Positions 1-7,832 of a stretch of DNA of 64,000 nucleotides are shown here, piece after piece (the first letter of the stretch is position 1; each line of letters opens with the position of its first letter). The notes under the pieces are model-generated. The model did not search any database. It was not told the DNA's origin and saw only the letters and a program-made list of their open reading frames with translations. Made by a program: the position numbers and the translations under genes. The stretch lies in contig DASXWH010000084.1 of NCBI GenBank assembly GCA_036503775.1, positions 1 through 64,000 on the forward strand, in the 5' to 3' direction. The stretch is from Ohtaekwangia sp036503775. Its GTDB lineage: Bacteria; Bacteroidota; Bacteroidia; Cytophagales; Cyclobacteriaceae.

Positions 1-660
1 CGGGAATACAGCACTGTAACCGGAGGTAACGACCGTATCGCCTACCGCGGGATTAACGTGTCGTGGAATGTATTTATAACTTATACGATCCGGATCGCGG
101 CCTTCCCATTGGATAGTTCCAAAGTGACCCGTTCTTTTCAACAAAGCTGAAACCATCACATCAATGTTCAGGATTGACGTAACCACACTATAATGATTGG
201 AAACCACCTTTACTTTTCCCACTGCGCCAAACGGGCTGATAACAGCCATCCCCGGTTTTAATCCAGCATCTTCTCCCTTGTTGATCGTTACAAAATTCTT
301 GAAACGGTCAACCTGGTTATTTACCACTTTCGCGCTGACAAAATCAAAGCGGGTAATGAGTAACGAATCACTTAAGGTAAGCGTGTCCAGAACCTGGAGA
401 CGCTGATTGTTCTGTTCGATCTGCTTGCGTAGCTCAGCATTTTCTTCTGCCAGTGCTGCGTTGACATCGCGCAGCAAAAAATAATCACGAATACTCTGTG
501 AGAAATTATTCATCGATGCGACAACGGCATTTGAGGAATTAAAATAACGCGCACCCTGATAGCTGTTATTATTCACGATCAGCCACGCACAAAAAAGCTC
601 CAATACCAAAAAGGTGAAGAATGCACGATACTGATAAATGAAAAGAAATAAACGCTCCAT
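1..660 (-). CDS. mreC: Rod shape-determining protein MreC, C-terminal part missing at window edge
   Basis: MreC is the periplasmic scaffold of the elongasome; it links cytoplasmic MreB to the wall synthases. The open frame runs on the minus strand from ATG at 660 to base 1 without a stop, giving 220 residues, so the C-terminus lies outside the window. The start MERLFLFIYQYRAFF leads into one transmembrane segment (about residues 10-30). A Gln/Glu-rich coiled coil follows near residues 60-90 (AALAEENAELRKQIEQNQ). The beta-barrel portion then begins, with GEDAGLKPGMAVISPFGAVG, typical of the MreC family. It lies 92 bases downstream of mreB in the usual mreB-mreC order. The family assignment is firm; only the truncation by the window limits it. 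Confidence 0.93.
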   Translation of the reverse strand, partial: MERLFLFIYQYRAFFTFLVLELFCAWLIVNNNSYQGARYFNSSNAVVASMNNFSQSIRDYFLLRDVNAALAEENAELRKQIEQNNQRLQVLDTLTLSDSLLITRFDFVSAKVVNNQVDRFKNFVTINKGEDAGLKPGMAVISPFGAVGKVKVVSNHYSVVTSILNIDVMVSALLKRTGHFGTIQWEGRDPDRISYKYIPRHVNPAVGDTVVTSGYSAVFP

Positions 661-752
661 TAAAATTCCGATAAGGTGCGTTGGATCATTTGATGCGGCA
701 CCCCTGATCCATCATTTGAAAACCATTTGTACCCCACTCTACCGCACATGGG

Positions 753-1778
753 TTATGTCATTAATACAGCCCGGAACTGAGGAATGTTTTTGAGCGCCTG
801 ACCGGTTCCGCGTACCACGGCACGAAGCGGGTCATCAGCAACGTGAATCGGCAGCTTTGTTTTCAATGCCAGTCGTTTATCCAGACCGCGCAATAACGCA
901 CCACCACCTGTAAGGTAAATTCCACGTTCGTAAATATCGGCTGATAATTCCGGAGGAGAGGTTTCCAGGGCTTTCAGTACAGCTTCTTCCAGTTTGGATA
1001 CGGATTTATCCAACGCGAATGCTACTTCTGAATAGGAGATTTTAATTGTCTTGGGGATACCTGTCATCAGGTCACGACCACGGATCTCGTAATCATCCGG
1101 TCCGTCATCCAGTTCTGTTAAGGCTGAACCTACTTCGATCTTCACTTTTTCAGCAGAGCGTTCACCAATCAACAGATTGTGCTGACGTCTCATGTAATCA
1201 AGGATATCACGGTTGAAGGTGTCTCCTGCTACGCGAATCGATTGATCGCACACAATACCTGACAGGGCGATCACGGCAATATCGGTGGTACCTCCACCAA
1301 TATCCACGATCATGTTACCGATGGGTTGTTCAATATCAATACCTGTTCCGATGGCCGCAGCAATCGGTTCATAGATCATATACACTTCTTTTGCTCCGGC
1401 ATGTTCAGCGGAGTCACGAACAGCACGCTTTTCAACTTCTGTAATTCCTGAAGGTATACAGATCACCATGCGATATGAAGGTGGGAATAAACGTTTGCCG
1501 GTATCCACCATCTTGATGAGTCCGCGAAGCATCATCTCTGCTGCCTGGAAGTCGGCAATAACACCTTCTTTCAGTGGGCGGATCGTCTTGATGTGATCGT
1601 GAGTCTTTTCATGCATCTGCATCGCCTCGCGACCAATGGCGAGTACCTTGCTGTTCACACGATCCAGTGCGATGATGGAAGGTTCGTCAACTACGATTTT
1701 GTCTTTATGGATGATAAGGGTGTTTGCTGTGCCCAGGTCGATCGCGATGTCGCTGGTGAAGAAATCAAAAAATGCCAT
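753..1778 (-). CDS. mreB: Rod shape-determining protein MreB (bacterial actin)
   Basis: This is a cytoplasmic actin homologue that polymerises under the inner membrane and guides lateral wall synthesis. The 341-residue length matches the family. Actin-fold nucleotide motifs are visible: phosphate-1 loop IDLGTANTLI near residue 14, phosphate-2 loop DIGGGTTDIAV near 160, and the adenosine motif LTGGGALLRGLD near 290. The N-terminal MAFFDFFTSDIAIDLG contains the short hydrophobic membrane-binding segment. The start at 1778 places the first strand directly after this segment, as in orthologues. It precedes mreC, and the two are probably co-transcribed. Confidence 0.97.
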   Translation of the reverse strand: MAFFDFFTSDIAIDLGTANTLIIHKDKIVVDEPSIIALDRVNSKVLAIGREAMQMHEKTHDHIKTIRPLKEGVIADFQAAEMMLRGLIKMVDTGKRLFPPSYRMVICIPSGITEVEKRAVRDSAEHAGAKEVYMIYEPIAAAIGTGIDIEQPIGNMIVDIGGGTTDIAVIALSGIVCDQSIRVAGDTFNRDILDYMRRQHNLLIGERSAEKVKIEVGSALTELDDGPDDYEIRGRDLMTGIPKTIKISYSEVAFALDKSVSKLEEAVLKALETSPPELSADIYERGIYLTGGGALLRGLDKRLALKTKLPIHVADDPLRAVVRGTGQALKNIPQFRAVLMT

Positions 1779-1915
1779 GTATCTGTGTTCCCTAAAGTTT
1801 AAAAATTAAAAGTCAGAAGATAACCGGAGATAACTCCCGCAAAATTGCATCTAATTTACCAAAATAAAGAGCTCTGGCTTAAAAATGTAAGTTTTTTACA
1901 AACCCCAAAGATTCT

Positions 1916-1941
1916 GGTAGACCATCGGTCGATGGACTACC
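1916..1941. repeat. 26-bp near-perfect palindrome between mreB and purH
   Basis: GGTAG at 1916-1920 pairs with CTACC at 1937-1941, and CCATCG at 1922-1927 pairs with CGATGG at 1930-1935, with a single A-A mismatch between the arms. No T-run follows on the minus strand, so it is not a convincing purH terminator. It may be a small dispersed palindrome or a weak processing hairpin. Confidence 0.6.
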
Positions 1942-1998
1942 GGGTTCAAAGTTCAAGCCTCGAAGAAGACAGACAACTGGCAATAAGCCGTAGTAAGA

Positions 1999-3525
1999 TT
2001 AGTGCTTGAAGTGACGAATACCTGTGAAGACCATCGCCATACTATGGGTATCACAGAAGGCAATGGAATCCTGATCTTTCACTGAGCCTCCCGGTTGTAT
2101 CACTGCGCGGATACCATGTTGGTGAGCAATCTCCACACAATCAGGGAAAGGGAAGAAGGCATCCGATGCCATTACAGATCCCTTCAGATCAAATCCGAAT
2201 GCCGCAGCTTTTTCAATGGCTTGTTTCAGGGCGTCCACCCGTGAGGTCTGGCCTACACCGCTGGCTAACAGTTGGCCATTAACTGCGAGAATGATGGTGT
2301 TGGACTTGGTATGTTTACAAACCTTGCTGGCAAACAACAGGGCGTCAACCTCCTTAGCCGATGGCGTTATTTTCGTCACTACTTTCAGATCTTCTTTCGC
2401 ATCAGTCTTCAGGTCAAGATCCTGTTCGATGATACCGTTGAGGATCGTCTTCGCCTGTTTCTTCTCTGTCAGTTTTTTCTTTTGCAGGAGGATCATCCGA
2501 TTCTTCTTCGAGCGAAGAAGCTCCAGTGCATCGGCCGTGTAAGCCGGTGCGATCAGTATCTCAAAGAAAAGCTTATTGATCTCCTCCGCTGCCGCCAGAT
2601 CAATGGTTTTATTAGTGGCCAGTACACCACCGAACGCAGAAATAGTATCGGCCTGGAAAGCCTTGAGGTAAGCCTCTTTCACCGAAGCTGCTGTAGCAAC
2701 CCCACAGGCATTGGTATGTTTAATAATCACAAAGGCTGTTTCGCCTTCGAATTCCTGAACCAGGTTTACCGCTGCATCTACATCTACCAGGTTATTGTAG
2801 GAAAGCTCTTTGCCGTTCAGTTGCTCGAACAATCCATCGAGGTCGCCAAAGTAAGTTCCCTGCTGATGAGGGTTCTCCCCATACCGCAGCGTTCTTCCCT
2901 GTTGAATACTTTTCTTGAAACTGGGGATCTTGAACTCGCCATTGAAATATTGAAATATAGCGGAGTCATAATGAGAGGTCACATCAAATGCCATGGCGGC
3001 AAACTTCTTTCTGTCTGCCAGATCAGAAGCACCTTTCTTCGCTTCCAGCAACGTGAGTAACTCGCTGTATTGATTTCGGGAAGCCACGATCAGCACATCA
3101 TTGAAATTCTTGGCGGCACCCCGGATTAAAGAAATTCCACCAATGTCAATTTTCTCAATGATGTCTTCTTCAGAACCTCCTTTTGCCACGGTTTCTTCAA
3201 ACGGATAGAGATCAACAATAACCAGGTCAAGGGGACCGATGTTGAATTCTTTTGCCTGTTGCACATCACCGGCATCATCACGTCTGTAGAGTATTCCACC
3301 AAACACAGCCGGGTGAAGTGTCTTCACGCGACCACCAAAAATGGATGGGTAGCCGGTAAGCTTTTCAACCGGTGTTACTGTATAACCCAGCTTCTCTATG
3401 AATTCCTGTGTACCTCCCGTAGACACAAACTCTACACCTTGCTTGCCCAGGAAGTGAATGATGGGCTCAAGGTTATCTTTATAGAAAACAGAGATAAGGG
3501 CACGGGTGATCTTACGGTTGGCCAT
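1999..3525 (-). CDS. purH: Bifunctional AICAR formyltransferase / IMP cyclohydrolase PurH
   Basis: PurH catalyses the last two steps of de novo purine synthesis: formylation of AICAR with 10-formyl-THF, then ring closure to IMP. The 508 residues match the family. The N-terminal MGS-like cyclohydrolase domain (about residues 1-145) carries STGGTQEFIEKLG and HPAVFGGILYRRD. The transformylase domain follows, with RYGENPHQQ near 215, the catalytic KHTNACGVA near 270 and SDAFFPFPDCVE near 455. The start at 3525 fits MANRKITRALISVFYKD. A candidate TACTTTTG promoter element lies about 30 bases upstream. guaB, the next enzyme after IMP on the GMP branch, is in the same window but far away (46901), so the two are not an operon. 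Confidence 0.97.
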   Translation of the reverse strand: MANRKITRALISVFYKDNLEPIIHFLGKQGVEFVSTGGTQEFIEKLGYTVTPVEKLTGYPSIFGGRVKTLHPAVFGGILYRRDDAGDVQQAKEFNIGPLDLVIVDLYPFEETVAKGGSEEDIIEKIDIGGISLIRGAAKNFNDVLIVASRNQYSELLTLLEAKKGASDLADRKKFAAMAFDVTSHYDSAIFQYFNGEFKIPSFKKSIQQGRTLRYGENPHQQGTYFGDLDGLFEQLNGKELSYNNLVDVDAAVNLVQEFEGETAFVIIKHTNACGVATAASVKEAYLKAFQADTISAFGGVLATNKTIDLAAAEEINKLFFEILIAPAYTADALELLRSKKNRMILLQKKKLTEKKQAKTILNGIIEQDLDLKTDAKEDLKVVTKITPSAKEVDALLFASKVCKHTKSNTIILAVNGQLLASGVGQTSRVDALKQAIEKAAAFGFDLKGSVMASDAFFPFPDCVEIAHQHGIRAVIQPGGSVKDQDSIAFCDTHSMAMVFTGIRHFKH

Positions 3526-3553
3526 GGCAGGTTCAGGTCGTTAAAATGAGGTG

Positions 3554-3583
3554 CAAAAGTAGGATGTGAAGAACGAATTTCGA
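3554..3583 (-). promoter_or_regulatory. Candidate purH promoter
   Basis: Read on the minus strand there is TACTTTTG (3561-3554), matching the Bacteroidota -7 motif TAnnTTTG. An imperfect -33 element, TCG within TTCG, lies 19 bases upstream. The -7 element lies 28 bases before the purH ATG. The -33 mismatch keeps confidence moderate. Confidence 0.45.
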
Positions 3584-3643
3584 AGGGCAGAGATCGAATT
3601 TTCTCACATCCGGTTTCAACCGATTGTCTGGTATGTAAACAGA

Positions 3644-4471
3644 CTAAGAATTGTAATCTGACTCTTCGTACTCTTCAAACTCAATGGTGAAATCATCCGC
3701 ATCCACGTAAGCCGGGAAACGATCACGGAAGGCATGTAGAGCATTCGCATTCAGTTCGGTGGTGCGCACGGCTTCCATTCCTTCATTGGTATAGATAATA
3801 TCGCCTTTAGGGCTTATCACGGAAGAATGCCCGTTGTATTCAATACCCTGACCATCCTGACCGATGCGATTAACCCCTACCACATAGCTCAGGTTTTCAA
3901 TGGCACGGGCCTTCAACAACGTATCCCAGGCATCAATGCGGGTTACAGGCCAGTTGGCTACATAAATAGCAACGTCATACGAAAGTTTTTTAGAAGCTGC
4001 GTCCCACTTGTTGCGGCTCCATACAGGGAAGCGCAGGTCATAACAAACCAGTGGACAGATTTTCCAGCCTTTCCAGGATGCCACCAAAAGGCTTTCTCCT
4101 GGTGAATATGTTTTTTGTTCATTCGCCATCCGGAAAAGGTGGCGCTTGTCATACGTTTTGAAGTTTCCTCCGGGCTCCATCCACAATAAGCGGTTATAAT
4201 AACGTTCATGAACGGATACAATGTAGCTGCCCAGGATCAATGCACCCGTTTGATCAGCCATCTGTCTCATCCATTTGAACGTGCGCATATTCATCAGTTC
4301 AGCATGCTTATGCGCTGACATGGTGAAACCGGTGGTGAACATCTCCGGAAGCACAATTACATCCGTAGACCCGCTATTCTGCCAGATCTTCTCTTCAAAC
4401 ATCGACAGGTTGGCATCGATGTCTTCCCAGTGGATATCTGATTGAATTAACGTGATTTTTAAGTCCTGCAT
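3644..4471 (-). CDS. Omega-amidase, nitrilase/C-N hydrolase superfamily (Nit2/YafV type)
   Basis: This cytoplasmic carbon-nitrogen hydrolase probably deamidates 2-oxoglutaramate (alpha-ketoglutaramate) to 2-oxoglutarate. All three nitrilase catalytic residues are visible: Glu in VLPEMFTTGF, Lys in YDKRHLF and Cys in PLVCYDLRFP. From ATG 4471 (MQDLKITLIQSDIHWED) the protein is 276 residues, normal for the family. An in-frame ATG at 4507 would add 12 unconserved residues, so I prefer the inner start. It lies just downstream of a methionine/glutamine-type aminotransferase on the same strand. That pairing is the known transaminase/omega-amidase partnership and supports the specificity, which otherwise rests on family resemblance. 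Confidence 0.85.
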   Translation of the reverse strand: MQDLKITLIQSDIHWEDIDANLSMFEEKIWQNSGSTDVIVLPEMFTTGFTMSAHKHAELMNMRTFKWMRQMADQTGALILGSYIVSVHERYYNRLLWMEPGGNFKTYDKRHLFRMANEQKTYSPGESLLVASWKGWKICPLVCYDLRFPVWSRNKWDAASKKLSYDVAIYVANWPVTRIDAWDTLLKARAIENLSYVVGVNRIGQDGQGIEYNGHSSVISPKGDIIYTNEGMEAVRTTELNANALHAFRDRFPAYVDADDFTIEFEEYEESDYNS

Positions 4472-4604
4472 AGCGGGTAGTAGTTTTCCGGAGCGCAAAG
4501 AAAACAAATGATCGGGGAAATGAGAAGGTATTTTTAGCAGGGGAATTCAAAGCCCCAAAAACGACCGTTTTTAAGCCCTGATCCAAAAAAATTTAGACGA
4601 AGCC

Positions 4605-5747
4605 TTAAATATTTCTCAGAATTGCCCCGGCTTTGGCCAGAGTCTCTTCTTTTTTGGCAAAGCAGAATCGCAGTAAGTGATTATCGGTTTTATCCTGATA
4701 AAATACGGACAACGGGATTGATGCCACTTTGAATTTTCGGGTAATCTCCTCCGCCATGGCCTGATCTGGTTGGTTGGAAATTTTTCGATAGGAAACTACC
4801 TGAAAATAGGATCCCTGACACGGTAACGGTTCAAAAGACGAACTCTTTATCTCGTTCAGGAAGAAATCCCGCTTTTTCTGGTAGAAGGTTCCGAGATTCT
4901 GATAGTGATCAGGTTCCTGCATGTATTCAGCCAACGCCAGTTGCACGGGTGTGTTAACACTAAAGGTCACAAACTGATGTGTTTTTTTTACCTCCCGGGT
5001 AAGAGGTTCTGCTGCCACTACATATCCGCATTTCCATCCCGTGGCATGAAACGTTTTTCCAAAAGAAAATACCGCAAGACTGTTAGCTGTCAGAGCAGGA
5101 TACCGTAACACACTCTGATGTTCAAGTCCATCGTAAATCAGTCGTTCATAAACCTCATCGCTGAGCACAAGCAGATTATTTTTAAGCACAATGCTTTCCA
5201 GCGATTTCAGATCAGCTTCAGTTAACACCGTACCACATGGATTGTGGGGTGTGTTGATCATGATCATTCGGGTGCGTGACGTTATTTTCGAACGTACCAG
5301 ATCCCAGTCGATGGTAAACCCGGGATAGGTGAGATTAATATGAACCGGAACTCCACCGTTAAGCCGGATGGCCGGATCGTATGAATCGTAGGATGGATCA
5401 AACAGGATAACCTCATCACCAGCATTGACAAACGCGGATATAACAGAAAATATTCCTTCTGTTGCTCCGGCCGTTATCGTGATTTCCGTTTCGGGATTCA
5501 CCTTGCGCTGGAACGTTTGCTCTACAACGGAAGCAATAATATTCCGTAAGGCAGGCGTTCCTGGCATGGGTGCATACTGGTTATTATCTTCCAGCATGTA
5601 GCGATGAACCAGGTCAATGATCTTGCGGTCGATACTGAAATCGGGAAACCCCTGCGAAAGATTAATAGCACCATGATCCAGCGCCATCTTCGACATCACC
5701 GTAAAGATCGATGTGCCTACATCAGGAAGTCTTGAATTTATGATCAT
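4605..5747 (-). CDS. PLP-dependent class I/II aminotransferase, methionine/glutamine-transaminase type (YbdL-like)
   Basis: This fold-type I aminotransferase probably transfers amino groups between methionine or aromatic amino acids and 2-oxo acids, possibly with glutamine as donor (methionine salvage). The PLP lysine sits in SFGKTFHATGWKCGY. Other class motifs are NLSQGFPDF near the N-terminus, TAGATEGIF, INTPHNPCGT, LSDEVYERL and LRFCFAKKEETL at the C-terminus. Starting at ATG 5747 (MIINSRLPDVGTSIFTVM) gives 380 residues and the usual N-terminus; an upstream ATG at 5780 would add 11 residues. The omega-amidase gene follows on the same strand after about 130 bases, which supports a role in the glutamine-transaminase/omega-amidase route. 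Confidence 0.85.
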   Translation of the reverse strand: MIINSRLPDVGTSIFTVMSKMALDHGAINLSQGFPDFSIDRKIIDLVHRYMLEDNNQYAPMPGTPALRNIIASVVEQTFQRKVNPETEITITAGATEGIFSVISAFVNAGDEVILFDPSYDSYDPAIRLNGGVPVHINLTYPGFTIDWDLVRSKITSRTRMIMINTPHNPCGTVLTEADLKSLESIVLKNNLLVLSDEVYERLIYDGLEHQSVLRYPALTANSLAVFSFGKTFHATGWKCGYVVAAEPLTREVKKTHQFVTFSVNTPVQLALAEYMQEPDHYQNLGTFYQKKRDFFLNEIKSSSFEPLPCQGSYFQVVSYRKISNQPDQAMAEEITRKFKVASIPLSVFYQDKTDNHLLRFCFAKKEETLAKAGAILRNI

Positions 5748-5791
5748 GGGAATAGTGAAATGACAGACATTAACTGTCATTTGTCAATTAA

Positions 5792-6346
5792 CTATTTTTT
5801 CAGTGGGGCTATGATCCGGTATTCCGTATCAACATTGCCTTTCGAGATGTCAGCCAGTTTCCCTTTCAGCAAACGTTTCTTCAATGCAGGGAGGTAATCC
5901 ACAAACAATTTACCTTCAATGTGATCATACTCATGCTGGATGATACGGGCTTTCATGCCATCGTACTCTTCTTGGTGTTCAGCCCAGTTTTCGTCAAAGT
6001 ATCGTATGGTCAGCTTTTCCTTACGTGAAACTTTCTCGCGTATGTTGGGGATACTCAGACAGCCTTCTTCAAATTCCCAGGGCGTACCCACCTCTTCCAG
6101 TATCTGCGGGTTGATGAATGCTTTTTTAAAGTCAGCCATATCAGGTTCATCTTCCAACACACTTCCATCAACAATAAACAACCGGATACTTTTGCCGATC
6201 TGTGGAGCAGCCAGCCCGATACCGCTGGCACCATGCATGGTCTCGAACATGTCGTCAATGAACTGCTTCAGGTCAGTACCTTTCTCGATATCTTTAGCTT
6301 TCTGGCGTAATACGGGGTCACCGTACATTACTATGGGATAAATCAT
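5792..6346 (-). CDS. def: Peptide deformylase
   Basis: Peptide deformylase is a metal-dependent hydrolase that removes the N-formyl group from nascent proteins. All three diagnostic motifs are present in 184 residues: GIGLAAPQIG near residue 42, EEGCLSIPNI near 95 (metal-binding Cys) and QHEYDHIEGKLF near 138 (two metal-binding His plus catalytic Glu). The start at 6346 (MIYPIVMYGDPVLRQKA) is the family norm. It lies between ruvX upstream and the aminotransferase downstream, all on the minus strand. Confidence 0.96.
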   Translation of the reverse strand: MIYPIVMYGDPVLRQKAKDIEKGTDLKQFIDDMFETMHGASGIGLAAPQIGKSIRLFIVDGSVLEDEPDMADFKKAFINPQILEEVGTPWEFEEGCLSIPNIREKVSRKEKLTIRYFDENWAEHQEEYDGMKARIIQHEYDHIEGKLFVDYLPALKKRLLKGKLADISKGNVDTEYRIIAPLKK

Positions 6347-6357
6347 GCGGTAAAGTT

Positions 6358-6427
6358 AATCGTTATCCGTTAATCGTTAATCAGCCAATAACAAAAAGCG
6401 TACTGTTGAACCAGACGGATAACGATT
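6358..6427. repeat. 13-bp inverted repeat between ruvX and def
   Basis: AATCGTTATCCGT at 6358-6370 is repeated as its exact reverse complement at 6415-6427, with 44 bases between the arms. Further partial copies (GTTAATC) lie in the loop next to the left arm. It fills almost the whole gap between ruvX and def. No function is evident. A terminator is unlikely because the loop is long and there is no T-run. Confidence 0.6.
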
Positions 6428-6439
6428 TACGGATGACAT

Positions 6440-6853
6440 TTATCGCTTCATCTCAAGGAAGGACTGCAAGATGATAGTAGCACTGATTTTGTCGACATTA
6501 CCCTTAACCTGACGATCTTTTTTCTTCATACCCCCTTCGATCATAGCGCGCTGAGCCATGCTGGAGGTAAAGCGTTCATCGGCCAGGTGTACTGGTTTTT
6601 CGGGAAATGTTCTTTTGAGCTCTTCAACAAAATTTCTGACCAGCGGAGCTATTTCAGAGTCTTCATTCTTAAGCGTCTTCGGCATGCCTACTACAAATTC
6701 ATCTACGGTTTCTTTTTGAAGATACTGCTGAAGAAATTTTAAAAGCTCCTGGGAAGGAACCGTTTCTAAGGCCGTGGCGATTATACGAAGGGGGTCAGTA
6801 ACGGCAAGTCCGGTTCGTTTGGTGCCATAATCAATGGCCAGGATTCTGCCCAT
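6440..6853 (-). CDS. ruvX: Putative pre-16S rRNA nuclease RuvX/YqgF
   Basis: This small RNase H-fold protein is implicated in maturing the 5' end of 16S rRNA; the family was earlier called a Holliday junction resolvase homologue. The 137-residue length is typical. The first catalytic Asp is in LAIDYGTKRTGLAVTD, followed by VVGMPKTLKNEDSE near 60, LADERFTSSMA near 95, and a final acidic site in NVDKISATIILQSFLE. It starts 9 bases after the hemerythrin-domain gene ends, so the two are probably co-transcribed. Confidence 0.93.
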   Translation of the reverse strand: MGRILAIDYGTKRTGLAVTDPLRIIATALETVPSQELLKFLQQYLQKETVDEFVVGMPKTLKNEDSEIAPLVRNFVEELKRTFPEKPVHLADERFTSSMAQRAMIEGGMKKKDRQVKGNVDKISATIILQSFLEMKR

Positions 6854-6862
6854 AAGGGAAGA

Positions 6863-7618
6863 TTAATTGAATTTGATTTTTTCGAAGAAGGCTTGCTTCA
6901 CTTTATTTTCCAACGCCATAGCCTTTGGAAATAAGATTTCATTTTCAATGCGGGCGTGAGTGATCAGACTTTTCTCAAAAGCCTTAAGCTCATTATAGAT
7001 CACCTTTACGTGCAAGGGAGTTTGTGAATCGATCTTGTAATCGTCCGTGATTTTGCGAATGCCTTCCATTTCATCGTCATGCGCTTCATGCTCCATGGCA
7101 AACTTCTGCAGAGAGTTCTTTTCAAGTTGCAGGTAAAGCCGGGTAGGAATAAAGTTGCCGCGTGATGCTTTATCTAACGTTTGAATGAAATGAAACAGGG
7201 TATCTTCTTCTTCATAAATGTGTTCGATAAAATCCTCTACAAAAAGAGGGAACACCAGTTTCAGATCGCGCTCAACATTTTTATAGTCGTCATGATTCGC
7301 CTTAAAACTTTCGAGGAGCCGGGCAATGTATGGAAGCTTATGTTTTATGAATAAGAAATGAGAATGCTTCAGGTATTGAATGATCAGGTCAATGGGATAA
7401 GACACCAGGGGAAGATCAGCTTCCTTCAGATAGGTTGGCGACTCCAGTTCCCGGATTACCTGTTCAACGCGCAGACCCTGCTGACGGCATACCTGTTCGA
7501 GGGTAAGCTCCGAATATTCGTAGAACCGGATACCAAAATAGAACAGCACATAGGCATGCACATAGTTCTGTTCCACCAGTTCGGATATTCGTGTGTCTTT
7601 AAGCGCTGTTTTGCTCAT
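6863..7618 (-). CDS. Hemerythrin-domain protein related to RIC/ScdA/YtfE iron-sulfur repair proteins
   Basis: A probable di-iron four-helix-bundle protein of 251 residues. The hemerythrin-like ligands can be traced: His 85/87, HIYEE (His 133, Glu 137), His 177 in MEHEAHDDEM, and HARIE (His 211, Glu 215). Residues 10-60 resemble the ScdA N-terminal (DUF542) domain in length and pattern (VLFYFGIRFYEYSELTLEQV). However, the paired cysteines that normally follow GxDF are replaced by Tyr-Glu. Classic RIC proteins repair Fe-S clusters after nitrosative or oxidative damage. With the CC pair missing, this function is an inference and the protein may be a specialised relative. It heads a minus-strand run into ruvX and def. 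Confidence 0.8.
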   Translation of the reverse strand: MSKTALKDTRISELVEQNYVHAYVLFYFGIRFYEYSELTLEQVCRQQGLRVEQVIRELESPTYLKEADLPLVSYPIDLIIQYLKHSHFLFIKHKLPYIARLLESFKANHDDYKNVERDLKLVFPLFVEDFIEHIYEEEDTLFHFIQTLDKASRGNFIPTRLYLQLEKNSLQKFAMEHEAHDDEMEGIRKITDDYKIDSQTPLHVKVIYNELKAFEKSLITHARIENEILFPKAMALENKVKQAFFEKIKFN

Positions 7619-7832
7619 GGGATCAGGTAAATATAGTGGAAAAAACCCCCATAGTTACTCAACCGGAGAGGAAGAAAGCCTGACATTCGTCAGATTTAAT
7701 CCAGGTGGGGCAAAAAAATAAACCGGACCTGCAAAATTAAAAATCACAGGTATTGGGGTATACACTACTCACTTTCCTATCCAACATTTATTTTCGCAGT
7801 TCGTTATAGAGATTTACTTTATTATTGCTTTC

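Noticed and set aside
2272..3060. 262-residue plus-strand frame
   Set aside because: It lies wholly antisense to purH, whose motifs are complete; the translated text has no recognisable domain and looks like a shadow frame.
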